Shown: positions 1 to 8,444, counted from the first letter of the stretch. The stretch is DNA of 55,918 nucleotides from Rhodospirillales bacterium (GCA_027315365.1 DAHUYF010000038.1:1-55918); one strand, 5' to 3'. Numbers and translations: made by a program. Notes: a model not told the origin generated them from the letters alone.

Positions 1-222
1 ATCCTGCACGTCGATCCCGCCGCGGTGATGTGCGCCTCCTCGCGCATGGTGGTGAAGCGCAAGGACGCCGCGGCGCCGAGCGTCGTCGCCTGCACGCTGC
101 TGCCCTATGATCCCCGCTTCGATCTCGGCCCGACGCTCGCCGCCGCCGCCGGCGCGGTGAGCCTCAACCACCAGCACTGCGCCAAATTCTGCGTGCTGGG
201 TGGCGGGGCGTGCAGCCGGTAA
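1..222 (+). CDS. C-terminal end of a probable radical SAM family protein (partial)
   Basis: The frame is open from the left edge and stops at 220-222, leaving the last 73 residues. The fragment carries the segment PSVVACTLLPYDPRF and ends in a cysteine-rich tail, NHQHCAKFCVLGGGACSR, with Cys at fragment positions 60, 64 and 71. I recognise this ending from a group of alphaproteobacterial radical SAM proteins, where such late cysteines would bind an auxiliary Fe-S cluster. The catalytic CxxxCxxC domain lies outside the window, so the reaction cannot be named. A short dyad (249-266) follows the stop without a T-run. The gene's left part is simply missing; nothing suggests that it is broken. Confidence 0.55.
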   Translation: MLHVDPAAVMCASSRMVVKRKDAAAPSVVACTLLPYDPRFDLGPTLAAAAGAVSLNHQHCAKFCVLGGGACSR

Positions 223-348
223 CGATTCGACGATTAGGGCCACTACCCGGCGCTCGCGAAAGCGCCTGTGAATTAATCCGTGAAGATTTTTATATGGTGA
301 ACGAGTATTTGGGGAGTCAAGCGGGAGAACGATAGGTCCGTTCCACGT

Positions 349-840
349 TCACTTTGCATAGTAACGGTTCGCGATGGTGCAGACATCGCGGGCGATCTTC
401 TGTGGCGATCCGGCAGCTTTGAAAAATTGCGGCTCCCCCTTCGCCGGCTTTCGGCCGAATGACCGCTGCATGGTCCAATTTTGCTCTTCCGCGCCCAGCG
501 TATAGTCGAGGAAAAGCACCCAGTCTGCTTTCTTGACCGCCTCATCGGCGCTGCTTGACGCTGCTGGTCCACCATATGCGCTGAGGGCGACGCTACTGCA
601 GTTCGGGCTGACGGCGAACTGCGTGATGAGTCGCGTCTCAAAGTCGCGTTCCTCGGCCGCGGCCGATGTCTTGCATGCGGTATCCGGTTGCTTTTTCCAG
701 AAGTCAGGCGGCCCGACGTAGTCGCATGACTGTCTCGCATAGTCCACCGACCACCAACTATCTAGCACTATGATCGTCTGCGCCTGAGCTGGCGAGCTCG
801 CCAATAGGAGAGCTCCGATGAGGGTGAAAATGTACTTCAT
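349..840 (-). CDS. Hypothetical secreted protein, cysteine-containing orphan
   Basis: This is a 163-residue protein of no family I recognise. The ATG at 840 is preferred over an in-frame GTG at 861 because it places a clean signal peptide at the N-terminus: a Lys, a hydrophobic stretch of about 15 residues, and an AQA-type cleavage site near residue 21. The mature part has four cysteines, suggesting disulfides in the periplasm, and several Trp and Tyr. No membrane segment follows the signal. It stands alone, and its DNA is visibly less GC-rich than the flanking genes, which hints at later acquisition. No Shine-Dalgarno sequence is obvious. Function unknown. Confidence 0.6.
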   Translation of the reverse strand: MKYIFTLIGALLLASSPAQAQTIIVLDSWWSVDYARQSCDYVGPPDFWKKQPDTACKTSAAAEERDFETRLITQFAVSPNCSSVALSAYGGPAASSSADEAVKKADWVLFLDYTLGAEEQNWTMQRSFGRKPAKGEPQFFKAAGSPQKIARDVCTIANRYYAK

Positions 841-1112
841 GGCCAAATAATGGGTCGACACGGCTTTCTAGTCGAGAGTGATTCCGCAGCCCTAATTAAT
901 GCATGGCGTTCGCTGACCCACCCGGCGTCCCATGCGATGTTTTCTCATATCCAAGCCGGCCGGAGCGGGTGCATCGCGTGTTGAACAATGCCGGCGGCGG
1001 CCACGCTGGCCCATGGAGTGACGGTGTCGCGCCCTGTCTGACCGTCTTTCTTGATGGGCGCTCTCACCCGACGCGAGCTTCGCCCGCGTCACCCTCTCCC
1101 GTATGCGGGGGT

Positions 1113-2471
1113 TCACCGCGCCTTTTTCTTCCGCGCCACTTCCCCCGGCACTCCCGCCGCTGCCAGCGCCTCGCGCTGCCGCCGCGCCAGCGCGTCGCGG
1201 TCGAAATCCTCGATCAGCTCGTGGAACAGGCGGTGCCAGTTGATCTCCGCCTTCAGATGCATGAAGACCGAGCCCAGCCCGATCGCGGCGCGGTCCATGA
1301 AGACGAATTCGCGCGGCGGCGTCACGCCCCCCAGCCGGCGGATCTCGCGGTGCACCTCCTCGACGACGTCGCGGCCATAGACCCCTTCCTGCTCCTGGAT
1401 GCGGCGCTTGCGGTCGTCGAGCAGCGGCGCGTAGAGGAAATGCGCCCAGCGGTTCAGCGCCGCGATCATCTCGCGCGACAGGTTGCGGAAGCCCCAGCTC
1501 TCATAGGCATGGACGGCGAGCGCCTCGTCGTCGCGCTCGAGCGCGTGATAGAGGTCGATGACGCCGGCGACGAACAGCGGCGGGAAGATTCGGATGCAGC
1601 CGAAATCCAGCAGGTTGATGCCGGCATCCTCGCGCACGGTGTAGTTGCCGAGATGCGGGTCGCCGTGAATGACGCCGTAATAGTAGAAGGGCACGTACCA
1701 GGCGCGGAACATGTTGCGCGCGATGGCGTTGCGCCGCGCCGCCGGCGCCTTCACCGCCTCGAGAAAGGCGGCGCCGTCGAGCCAGCTCATGGTCAGCAGC
1801 CGCGCCGTCGACAGCTCCGGCACCGGCTCGGGCACGGCGACCTCCGGCGTCTCGGCGAGGATGCGGCGATAGAGCCGCATATGCGCCGCCTCGCGCCGGT
1901 AGTCGAGTTCCTCGCGCAGCCGCTCGGCGATCTCGGAATGAATCTCGTCGGTGGTGATGGCGCGGTCGTAGCGCTCGTAGAGCGACATCACCAGTTTCAG
2001 CTGGTTGAGATCGGCCTCCACCGCCGAGGCCATGTCGGGATATTGCAGCTTGCAGGCGAGCTTGCGTCCGTCGAGCGCGGTGGCGCGATGCACCTGGCCG
2101 AGCGAGGCGGCATGCGCCGCCTCGTGCTCGAAGCTGGCGAAGCGCTTCTGCCAGTCCGGCCCGAGCTCCGCCTGCATGCGCCGGCGCACGAAGGGCCAGC
2201 CCATCGGCGGCGCGTTCGCCTGCAGCGCCGCGAGCTCGCCGGCATATTCCTTGGGCAGCGCGTCGGGGATGGTGGCGAGCAGCTGCGCCACCTTCATCAG
2301 CGGCCCCTTGATGCCGCCCAGCGCCGAGGTGAGATCGGCGGCGTGGCGCGCTTTGTCGATCGGCAGGCCGAGATAGCGCGCTCCGGCGAGCCGCGCCGCG
2401 AGCCCGCCCATGGCGGTCGAGACCCGCGCGTAGCGCCGCATGCGCCCCGGGAGATTGTCGCCGTCGGCCAT
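1113..2471 (-). CDS. ABC1/UbiB-family atypical kinase
   Basis: The protein has 452 residues of the ABC1 (AarF/UbiB/COQ8) kinase-like fold. Visible motifs are a KxGQ-like segment, here KVAQ (60-63); the alanine-rich loop and following AASLGQVH (121-128); a candidate ATP-binding Lys at 141; the catalytic HGDPHLGN (269-276); and DFG (289-291). Members act as ATPases or kinases that support ubiquinone biosynthesis or lipid homeostasis. The KVAQ form, with Ala for the usual Gly, and the absence of C-terminal membrane helices suggest the soluble ABC1 branch rather than UbiB itself. The start lies 7 bases after the stop of the M3 peptidase gene, so the two are probably co-transcribed leftward. The C-terminus is very basic (RKKKAR). 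Confidence 0.85.
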   Translation of the reverse strand: MADGDNLPGRMRRYARVSTAMGGLAARLAGARYLGLPIDKARHAADLTSALGGIKGPLMKVAQLLATIPDALPKEYAGELAALQANAPPMGWPFVRRRMQAELGPDWQKRFASFEHEAAHAASLGQVHRATALDGRKLACKLQYPDMASAVEADLNQLKLVMSLYERYDRAITTDEIHSEIAERLREELDYRREAAHMRLYRRILAETPEVAVPEPVPELSTARLLTMSWLDGAAFLEAVKAPAARRNAIARNMFRAWYVPFYYYGVIHGDPHLGNYTVREDAGINLLDFGCIRIFPPLFVAGVIDLYHALERDDEALAVHAYESWGFRNLSREMIAALNRWAHFLYAPLLDDRKRRIQEQEGVYGRDVVEEVHREIRRLGGVTPPREFVFMDRAAIGLGSVFMHLKAEINWHRLFHELIEDFDRDALARRQREALAAAGVPGEVARKKKAR

Positions 2472-2478
2472 CGCGGCC

Positions 2479-4284
2479 TCAGCCCATCGCCTCGAGCTCG
2501 TCGATGAAGCCGGCGATCACCGACAGGCCCTTCTGCCAGAAGCCGGGATCGCCGGCATCGAGGCCGAAAGGCGCCAGCAGCTCCTTGTGCCGCTTGCTGC
2601 CGCCGGCGCGCAGCATGTCGAGGTATTTCTCGGCGAAGCCCGGCGCCGCGCCCTGGTAGACCGCATAGAGCGAGTTCACCAGGCAGTCGCCGAAGGCATA
2701 GGCGTAGACGTAGAACGGCGTGTGGATGAAGTGCGGGATGTAGGTCCAGTAATGCCGGTATTCCGGCTCGAAGGTGATCGCCGGCCCCAGGCTCTCGCGC
2801 TGCACCTCCATCCAGATCTCGCCGATGCGCTCGGCGGTGAGCTCGCCCTCGCGGCGCTCGTCATGGATGCGGCGCTCGAACTCGACGAAGGCGATCTGCC
2901 GCACCACCGTGTTGAGCATGTCCTCGACCTTGGAGGCCAGCATGATCCGGCGCCGCTTGGGGTCGGTCTCGGCGCCGAGCAGCGCGCGGAAGGTCAGCAT
3001 CTCGCCGAACACCGAGGCGGTCTCGGCGAGCGTCAGCGGCGTGTCCGACAGGAGCTGGCCCTGGCCGCCGGCCAGCACCTGATGCACGCCGTGGCCGAGC
3101 TCGTGCGCCAGCGTCATGACGTCGCGCGTCCGGCCCTGGTAGTTCAGCAGCAGATAGGGATGCGCGCTCGGCACCGTCGGATGGGCGAAGGCGCCCGGCG
3201 CCTTGCCCGGCCTGAGCGGTGCGTCGATCCAGCGGTTGGCGAAGAAGCGCCGCCCGATCTCGGCCAGTTCGGGCGAGAAGGCGGCATAGGCCTCGAGCAC
3301 GATGCGCTCGGCCTCGGGCCATGGCACCAGCGCGTCGTCCTGCTCGGGCAGCGGCGCGTTGCGGTCCCAATAGGGCAGCGCCGCGACGCCGAACCAGCGC
3401 GCCTTGAGGCGGTAGTAGCGGTGCGACAGCGCCGGGAAGCTGCCGCGCACCGCGCCGATCAGCGCGTCGACCACCTCGTCCTCGACGAAGTTGCCGAGAT
3501 TGCGCGACGAGATCGGCCGGGCAAAGCGCCGCCAGCGGTCCTCGATCTCCTTGTCCTTGGCCAGCGTGTTGGTGATCAGCGCGAACAGCCTGGCGTTCCT
3601 GCCGAAGACCTCGCCGAGCGCCTTGGCGGCGCGCTTGCGCCGGCCGGGGTCGGCCTCGGAGAGCAGATGCAGCGCCTCGGCGCTGGTCAGCTCCTGCCCG
3701 TCGACGGCAAAGCGCAACCCCGCCATGGTCTCGTCGAAGAGACGCGTCCAGGCGGCGCGGCCGGCGACGTATTTCTCGTGCAGCAGCTGCTCGATCTCGT
3801 CGGAGAGCTGGTGCGGGCGGAAGGCGCGGATGTCGCGCAGCCAGGGCGCATAGCGCCGCAGCTCCGGGCTTTCGAGCCTGGCGGCGAGATCGCTGTCGGC
3901 GATGCGGTTGATCTCGAGCGTGAAGAACAGCAGCGTCGTGGCGATGGCGTTGACCTTCTCCTGCATGTTCTGGAAGAAGCGCGCGGTCTCGGCGTCCGCC
4001 ATGTCGCCGGCATAGGCGAGCGAGGCGTAGCTCATGATGCGCCCGAGCGTCTCCTGCAGCCGCTCGTACTCGGCGATGGCCTCGCCCAGCGCCGGCCCCG
4101 GCAGCGCCGCCAGCTTGCCCTCATGGCGCCGGCGGAAGGCCGCCGCCGCCGTCTCGCTCTGCTCGATGTCGCGCTTCAGCGCGGCGCTGTCGCGGCCGGG
4201 ATAGAGGTCGCGCAGATCCCATTCCGGCAGGGCGCCGAGGGCCGGCGCGGCGGCGGGGGGCTTTTCACTGGGCTGCGAGGCCAT
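2479..4284 (-). CDS. pepF: M3 family oligoendopeptidase (PepF-type)
   Basis: This 601-residue cytosolic zinc peptidase hydrolyses short peptides. The zinc site HELGH is at 394-398, with the third ligand in ETASVFGE (Glu421) about 25 residues on, as in M3 thimet/PepF enzymes. The N-terminal 200 residues are helical, matching the oligopeptidase F domain, and total length is typical of PepF (about 600). The Ala/Pro-rich first 20 residues are probably disordered. It is the first gene of a two-gene leftward unit with the ABC1 kinase and diverges from the acyl-CoA ligase across a gap of about 150 bases. Family assignment is secure; the exact peptide substrates are unknown. Confidence 0.9.
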   Translation of the reverse strand: MASQPSEKPPAAAPALGALPEWDLRDLYPGRDSAALKRDIEQSETAAAAFRRRHEGKLAALPGPALGEAIAEYERLQETLGRIMSYASLAYAGDMADAETARFFQNMQEKVNAIATTLLFFTLEINRIADSDLAARLESPELRRYAPWLRDIRAFRPHQLSDEIEQLLHEKYVAGRAAWTRLFDETMAGLRFAVDGQELTSAEALHLLSEADPGRRKRAAKALGEVFGRNARLFALITNTLAKDKEIEDRWRRFARPISSRNLGNFVEDEVVDALIGAVRGSFPALSHRYYRLKARWFGVAALPYWDRNAPLPEQDDALVPWPEAERIVLEAYAAFSPELAEIGRRFFANRWIDAPLRPGKAPGAFAHPTVPSAHPYLLLNYQGRTRDVMTLAHELGHGVHQVLAGGQGQLLSDTPLTLAETASVFGEMLTFRALLGAETDPKRRRIMLASKVEDMLNTVVRQIAFVEFERRIHDERREGELTAERIGEIWMEVQRESLGPAITFEPEYRHYWTYIPHFIHTPFYVYAYAFGDCLVNSLYAVYQGAAPGFAEKYLDMLRAGGSKRHKELLAPFGLDAGDPGFWQKGLSVIAGFIDELEAMG

Positions 4285-4431
4285 CGCTCACTCCATGGGG
4301 TTGCCGCATCAGCATATGGCTCCTGCCGTCGGCGGCGCCAATCGCCGGCTATTCCGCTGCCGCCGCAAAACCCGTACAACACCGGAAAACGGCGCTGCCG
4401 GCGCGCGGCGGTGCCGGAGCAGGGGGGAGCC

Positions 4432-6222
4432 ATGGATTATCATACCTGCCCCAATCTTGCCGCCATGTTCTTCGAGTGGGCGGCGGAGAAGGGGGATCGG
4501 CCCTTCCTCTGGACGAAGCGCGGCGGCGCCTATCAGCCGATCTCCTGGCGCGACGCCGCGGAGCAGGTGACGGCGCTTGCGCGCGGCCTGCGCAGCCTCG
4601 GCGTGGCGCGCGGCGACCGTGTCGGCGTGGTCTCCGAGAACCGGCCGGAATGGGTGATCGCCGATTTCGCCATCATGGCCGCGGGCGCCATCACCGTGCC
4701 GGCCTATACCACCCATGGGGTGGAGGATCACCGCCACGTGCTGGCCAACAGCGGCGCCAAGGCGGTGATCATCTCCACCGCGGCGCTCGCGCACCGCGTC
4801 ATGCCGGCGGCCGACCAGGTCTCGACCATCACCGCCATCATCACCATGGAGCCGCTGACGAGCGGGCAGCTCTCCCATGCCGAGGTCCATTCCTGGGCCG
4901 AGGTGGTGGCGCGCGGCGCGGCGCTTGCCGAGGACATCCGCGGCTCGGCCGCGGCGATCGCGCGCGACGATGTCGCCTGCCTCATCTACACCTCCGGCAC
5001 CGGCGGCGTGCCCAAGGGCGTGATGACCACCCACGCCAACATCTTCGCCAATTGCTACGGCGCCTTCCGCCTGCTGCAGACCATCGGGCTCGGCGACGAC
5101 GTCTTCCTGTGCTTCCTGCCGCTGTCGCATTCCTACGAGCATACCGCCGGGATGATGTTCCCGGTCTCGCTCGGCGCCGAGATCTATTTCGCCGAGGGCG
5201 CCGAGACGCTCGCCGCCAACATGCTCGAGGCGCGCCCCACCATCATGACCGCGGTGCCGCGCCTCTACGAGACCATGCATCAGCGCCTGCTGCGCGGGCT
5301 GGAGCGGCAGAGCGGCCCGCGCCGCCGGCTGTTCGAGCTGGCGCTGCGCCTCGGCCGCAAGCGGTTCGACGATGCGCGGCTCACGCTGCTCGAGCGGCTG
5401 CTCGACCTCGTCGCCGAGACGCTGGTGCGGCGCAAGGTGCGGCAGCGCTTCGGCGGCCGGCTCAAGGCGATGGTCTCGGGCGGCGCGCCGCTCAATCCCG
5501 AGATCGGCCGCTTCTTCCTCGCGCTCGGCGTGCCGCTGCTGCAGGGCTACGGCCAGACCGAGGCGTCGCCGGTGGTGAGCGTCAACCCGCCGCGCCGCAT
5601 CAAGATCGACACGGTGGGGCCGCCGCTGGAAGGCGCCGAGGTGCGGCTTGCCGAGGACGGCGAGATCCTGGTGCGCGGCGCGATGGTGATGAAAGGCTAC
5701 TGGAACGATCCCGAGGCGACCGCCCGCGCGCTCGCCGAGGGCTGGCTGCACACCGGCGATGTCGGCGAGGTCGATGCCGAGGGCTATATCCGCATCACCG
5801 ACCGCAAGCGCGACTTCATCAAGAATTCCGGCGGCGACATGCTGTCGCCGGCGCGGGTCGAGGGCTACCTCACGCTGCAGCCCGAAATCGGCCAGGCGAT
5901 GGTGTTCGGCGATCGCCGCCCCTATCTCGTCGCCGTCATCGTGCCGCATGCCGACTTCCTCGACGGCTTCGCGCGGCGGCGCGGCGTCAGCCCGGATCTT
6001 GCCGTGCTCGCCGCCGACGGCGAGCTGCGCAAGGTGATCGCCGCCGCCGTGGCGCGGGTCAATGCCGAGCTGTCGCCGATCGAACGCCTACGCCATTTCA
6101 TCGTCGCGCCGGAACCGTTTTCCACCGGCAACGGCCAGATGACGCCGACGCTCAAGATCAAGCGGCACGCCATCCGCCATGCCTATGGCGACGCCCTGCT
6201 CGCGCTCTATGACGGCCGTTAG
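4432..6222 (+). CDS. Long-chain fatty acid-CoA ligase (AMP-forming)
   Basis: This is a 596-residue ANL-superfamily enzyme that activates a fatty acid with ATP to acyl-AMP and then acyl-CoA. The start at 4432 is set by a strong purine-rich ribosome site (AGGGGGGAG) six bases upstream; the frame is open further 5' only as an antisense shadow of the peptidase gene. Motifs are the P-loop YTSGTGGVPKG (about 186-196), GYGQTE (about 372), HTGD (about 439) and the catalytic lysine in LKIKRHAIR near the C-terminus. The region after HTGD reads DRKRDFIKNSGGDMLSP, typical of the long-chain (FadD/FACS) branch. Monocistronic; a dyad at 6322-6340 followed by a T-run may terminate it. Confidence 0.88.
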   Translation: MDYHTCPNLAAMFFEWAAEKGDRPFLWTKRGGAYQPISWRDAAEQVTALARGLRSLGVARGDRVGVVSENRPEWVIADFAIMAAGAITVPAYTTHGVEDHRHVLANSGAKAVIISTAALAHRVMPAADQVSTITAIITMEPLTSGQLSHAEVHSWAEVVARGAALAEDIRGSAAAIARDDVACLIYTSGTGGVPKGVMTTHANIFANCYGAFRLLQTIGLGDDVFLCFLPLSHSYEHTAGMMFPVSLGAEIYFAEGAETLAANMLEARPTIMTAVPRLYETMHQRLLRGLERQSGPRRRLFELALRLGRKRFDDARLTLLERLLDLVAETLVRRKVRQRFGGRLKAMVSGGAPLNPEIGRFFLALGVPLLQGYGQTEASPVVSVNPPRRIKIDTVGPPLEGAEVRLAEDGEILVRGAMVMKGYWNDPEATARALAEGWLHTGDVGEVDAEGYIRITDRKRDFIKNSGGDMLSPARVEGYLTLQPEIGQAMVFGDRRPYLVAVIVPHADFLDGFARRRGVSPDLAVLAADGELRKVIAAAVARVNAELSPIERLRHFIVAPEPFSTGNGQMTPTLKIKRHAIRHAYGDALLALYDGR

Positions 6223-6304
6223 ACGGTACCGCTCCTCCGGGTAGGGCGCCCGCGGCGCTCTCGCCCCTTAGGAGAACGCGCGGGCCGGATGAGCCGTGCG
6301 GGCT

Positions 6305-6316
6305 CACCATTTGGTG
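6305..6316. promoter_or_regulatory. Palindrome CACCATTTGGTG upstream of the FNR-like gene
   Basis: The perfect dyad CACCA-TT-TGGTG ends 75 bases before the FNR-like start codon. Twelve bases (ACCATTTGGTGC, 6306-6317) recur exactly, inverted, at 7393-7404. The AT-rich core stands out in GC-rich DNA. A candidate operator by inference only; it does not match the FNR box TTGAT-N4-ATCAA. Confidence 0.4.
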
Positions 6317-6391
6317 CCCGGATGCCCATTTGATGGGCATTTCACGGTCGCTTTTTACATTTCAACGCTTGGCTAAGCCATTGATGCCGAT

Positions 6392-7156
6392 ATGTTGTTC
6401 GGCATGTCCGCCGTGTCCCGAGCTGTGCACCTACCCTGCATCGATTGTCGGCTGCGCCACCGGGCCTGCTTCCGCCCGTTCAGCGCCGCGGAGTTGCGCG
6501 CGATCTCGTCGATGAAGACCGCGCATCTGGCACTGCCGGCCAAGCACGAGCTGGTGCAGGCCGGCGAGGTGGGCGGCGCGCTCTACACGCTCTACGAGGG
6601 TTGGGCGTTCCGCTACAAGAAGCTGCCGGCCGGCGGGCGGCAGATCCTCGATCTCGTGCTGCCGGGCGAGATCATCGGCCTGTCCTCGGCGCTGCTCGGC
6701 ACGGTGCGCCATTCGGTGCAGACGCTGACGCCGGCCAGCGTCTGCGTCATGACCGGCGTTCCGCTGGTCGAGCTGCTGCGCGGCAACCTCGATCTCGCCT
6801 TCGACCTGCTGCGCTGGCGCGTCGAGGAGGAGCATCGCGCCGATGTCCGCCTGGCGCTGCTCGGGCGCTGCAAGCCGCTCCAGCGCATCGGCTATCTGAT
6901 GCTGGAACTGTTCGACCGGCTCAACCGGCTCGAGCTGGCCGACGGGACCATGTGCCCCTTCCCGCTGCAGCGCCAGCACCTCGCCGATGCGACCGGGCTG
7001 TCGATGATCCACCTCAACCGCACGCTGAGCCGCTTGCGCGGCGACCGGCTGGCGACGATCGAGGACAAGATGCTGATCATCCTGGATCGCGCGCGGCTGG
7101 CCGAGCTTTCGGGATACCGCAGCGAGCCGCTGACGATGCCGCGTATGCTGCTTTAG
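6392..7156 (+). CDS. Crp/Fnr-family transcription regulator with candidate 4Fe-4S cysteines
   Basis: The 254-residue protein has a cyclic-nucleotide-binding-like domain (about 45-140), a long dimerisation helix (140-160) and a C-terminal winged helix (about 190-235). Cysteines at 16, 19, 26 and 118 match the layout of FNR cluster ligands (20, 23, 29, 122 in E. coli), so oxygen or redox sensing is likely. The recognition helix reads LSMIHLNRTLSRL: the FNR Glu and Ser that read the TTGAT half-site are replaced by Ile and Asn, while the Arg is kept, so the operator should differ. A second Met at residue 5 is an alternative start; no strong ribosome site decides. An FNR-type half site TTGAT lies at 6381-6385, touching the start codon. 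Effector unproven. Confidence 0.82.
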   Translation: MLFGMSAVSRAVHLPCIDCRLRHRACFRPFSAAELRAISSMKTAHLALPAKHELVQAGEVGGALYTLYEGWAFRYKKLPAGGRQILDLVLPGEIIGLSSALLGTVRHSVQTLTPASVCVMTGVPLVELLRGNLDLAFDLLRWRVEEEHRADVRLALLGRCKPLQRIGYLMLELFDRLNRLELADGTMCPFPLQRQHLADATGLSMIHLNRTLSRLRGDRLATIEDKMLIILDRARLAELSGYRSEPLTMPRMLL

Positions 7157-7174
7157 CAGCGATCGCGTCGCGGA

Positions 7175-7363
7175 TTACGGCTGACGCGCCAGGCTGACCA
7201 CGCGCCGAGCGCCGTCCCAGACCTCGATCCCCTGAGCCGCGGCGCGCTCGGCGAGGAATTGCTGCGCTTGCGCAACGGCGTGCTGGTCGTCGACGCAATC
7301 GAGTGCGGCCGCGTCGACGATTTTCCGGCTGACGCCGATGAAATAGAAGCGGAACGATGGCAT
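7175..7363 (-). CDS. Small DUF6894-like protein
   Basis: This 62-residue protein begins MPSFRFYFIGVSRKI and ends with a stretch around IEVWDGARRVVSLAR. The layout (aromatic N-terminal strand, central acidic/Ala helix, C-terminal VWD strand) resembles the small DUF6894 proteins common in rhizobia and relatives, though the match is loose. The ATG at 7363 is used; the frame runs further 5' only from a TTG inside a palindrome. It converges with the FNR-like gene (18 bases between stops), and a strong dyad lies 15-38 bases before its start. Its role is unknown. It may belong to the regulon of the neighbouring regulator, because both upstream regions share a 12-mer. Confidence 0.5.
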   Translation of the reverse strand: MPSFRFYFIGVSRKIVDAAALDCVDDQHAVAQAQQFLAERAAAQGIEVWDGARRVVSLARQP

Positions 7364-7377
7364 ACCGGAATGCCCGT

Positions 7378-7404
7378 ATTTGGTGTAATTTAGCACCAAA
7401 TGGT
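7378..7404. promoter_or_regulatory. Interrupted palindrome upstream of the DUF6894-like gene
   Basis: Eight-base arms ATTTGGTG (7378-7385) and CACCAAAT (7394-7401) flank an AT-rich 8-base centre. Positions 7393-7404 repeat, in inverted orientation, the 12-mer found at 6306-6317 upstream of the FNR-like gene. Placement just before the start codon suggests an operator. It could also form a hairpin in a transcript. Confidence 0.45.
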
Positions 7405-7466
7405 ACCATGATTGTAACCGACTTGCCAGGTCTTTTGCCGCTCGGCGGGCGAGCGGCGCGCTGTCG

Positions 7467-8444
7467 TCAGCGGCGATGATAGTCGCGAAACCACGCGACG
7501 AAGCGCGGCAGGCCCTCGTCGATCGGCGTCACCGGCCGGAAGCCCAGGTCGCGCGTGGTCTCGGCGATGTCGGCGTAGGTCGCCGGCACGTCGCCGGGCT
7601 CGATCGGCGCCAGCTCGACCACCGCCTTGCGCCCGAGCGCCGCCTCGAGCAGGGCGACGAAGCGGGTCAGCTCCTCGCTGCGATGATTGCCGAGATTGTA
7701 GAGCCGGTAGGGCGGCGCGCCGTCGTCGGCGGGCGGGCGGTCGAGCGCGGCCAGCACGCCGGCGACGATGTCGTCGATATAGGTGAAGTCGCGCCGCATG
7801 TTGCCGTGGTTGAACAGCCGCACCGGCCGGCCGGCGAGGATGGCGTCGGTGAAGATCCAGGCCGCCATGTCCGGCCGTCCCCACGGGCCGTAGACGGTGA
7901 AGAAGCGCAGCGCCGTCATCGGCAGGCGGTGCAGATGGGCGTAGCAATAGCCCATCAGCTCGTCGGCCTTCTTGCTCGCCGCATAGAGCGACCGCGGCGT
8001 ATCGACGGGATCGGTGATCGCGAAGGGCAGCTTGGTGTTGCCGCCATAGACCGAGGAGGAGCTGGCGAAGACGAGATGGCCGAGGCGCGGCAGCCGCCGG
8101 CAGGCCTCCAGCACCTCGAGCTGGCCGACGATGTTGGCGCTGACATAGGCGTGCGGGTTGGTGAGCGAATAGCGCACCCCGGCCTGGGCCGCGAGATGGA
8201 CCACCCGGTCGATGCCGCCCTCGCGCGCGGCCAGTTCGCCGAGCGCGCCGCGCTCGGCGATATCGAGGCGCTGGAAGCTGAAATCCCGGAAGCGGGCGAG
8301 CTCGGCCAGCCGCGCCTCCTTCAGCGTCACCGCGTAATAGTCGTTGAGATTGTCGACGCCGATCACCCGCTCGCCGCGCTGCAGCAGGGCCTTGCTGGTG
8401 CTATAGCCGATGAAGCCGGCAGCGCCGGTGACGAGAACGGTCAT
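7467..8444 (-). CDS. NAD-dependent UDP-sugar epimerase (UDP-glucuronate 4-epimerase type)
   Basis: This 325-residue extended short-chain dehydrogenase has the NAD-binding TGAAGFIG at 6-13, the SSSSVYG catalytic Ser region (about 128-134), Tyr154 and Lys158 (YAASK), and the sugar-nucleotide segment RFFTVYGPWGRPD. The stretch AAQAGVRYSL and the loop GVDNLNDYY are typical of UDP-glucuronate 4-epimerases (CapI/LpsL), which make UDP-galacturonate for surface polysaccharide. The product fits the polysaccharide-export lipoprotein 2.6 kb away, but the two are not in one operon. The start ATG at 8444 is the only sensible one because the Rossmann motif follows at once. Substrate is inferred from motif similarity; another UDP-hexose is possible. 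Confidence 0.85.
   Translation of the reverse strand: MTVLVTGAAGFIGYSTSKALLQRGERVIGVDNLNDYYAVTLKEARLAELARFRDFSFQRLDIAERGALGELAAREGGIDRVVHLAAQAGVRYSLTNPHAYVSANIVGQLEVLEACRRLPRLGHLVFASSSSVYGGNTKLPFAITDPVDTPRSLYAASKKADELMGYCYAHLHRLPMTALRFFTVYGPWGRPDMAAWIFTDAILAGRPVRLFNHGNMRRDFTYIDDIVAGVLAALDRPPADDGAPPYRLYNLGNHRSEELTRFVALLEAALGRKAVVELAPIEPGDVPATYADIAETTRDLGFRPVTPIDEGLPRFVAWFRDYHRR

Noticed and set aside
892-1116. Small minus-strand gene between the orphan protein and the ABC1 kinase
   Set aside because: Arg-rich shadow-like composition, no ribosome site, overlaps the kinase stop.
903-2507. Long plus-strand frame opposite the ABC1 kinase
   Set aside because: Antisense shadow; the ABC1 frame carries all family motifs.
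4309-5949. 546-residue minus-strand frame opposite the acyl-CoA ligase
   Set aside because: Shadow of a coding strand; composition dominated by His, Arg and Ala without motifs.
6381-6394. Complete FNR box at the regulator start
   Set aside because: Only one half-site (TTGAT) is present; the second half does not match ATCAA.
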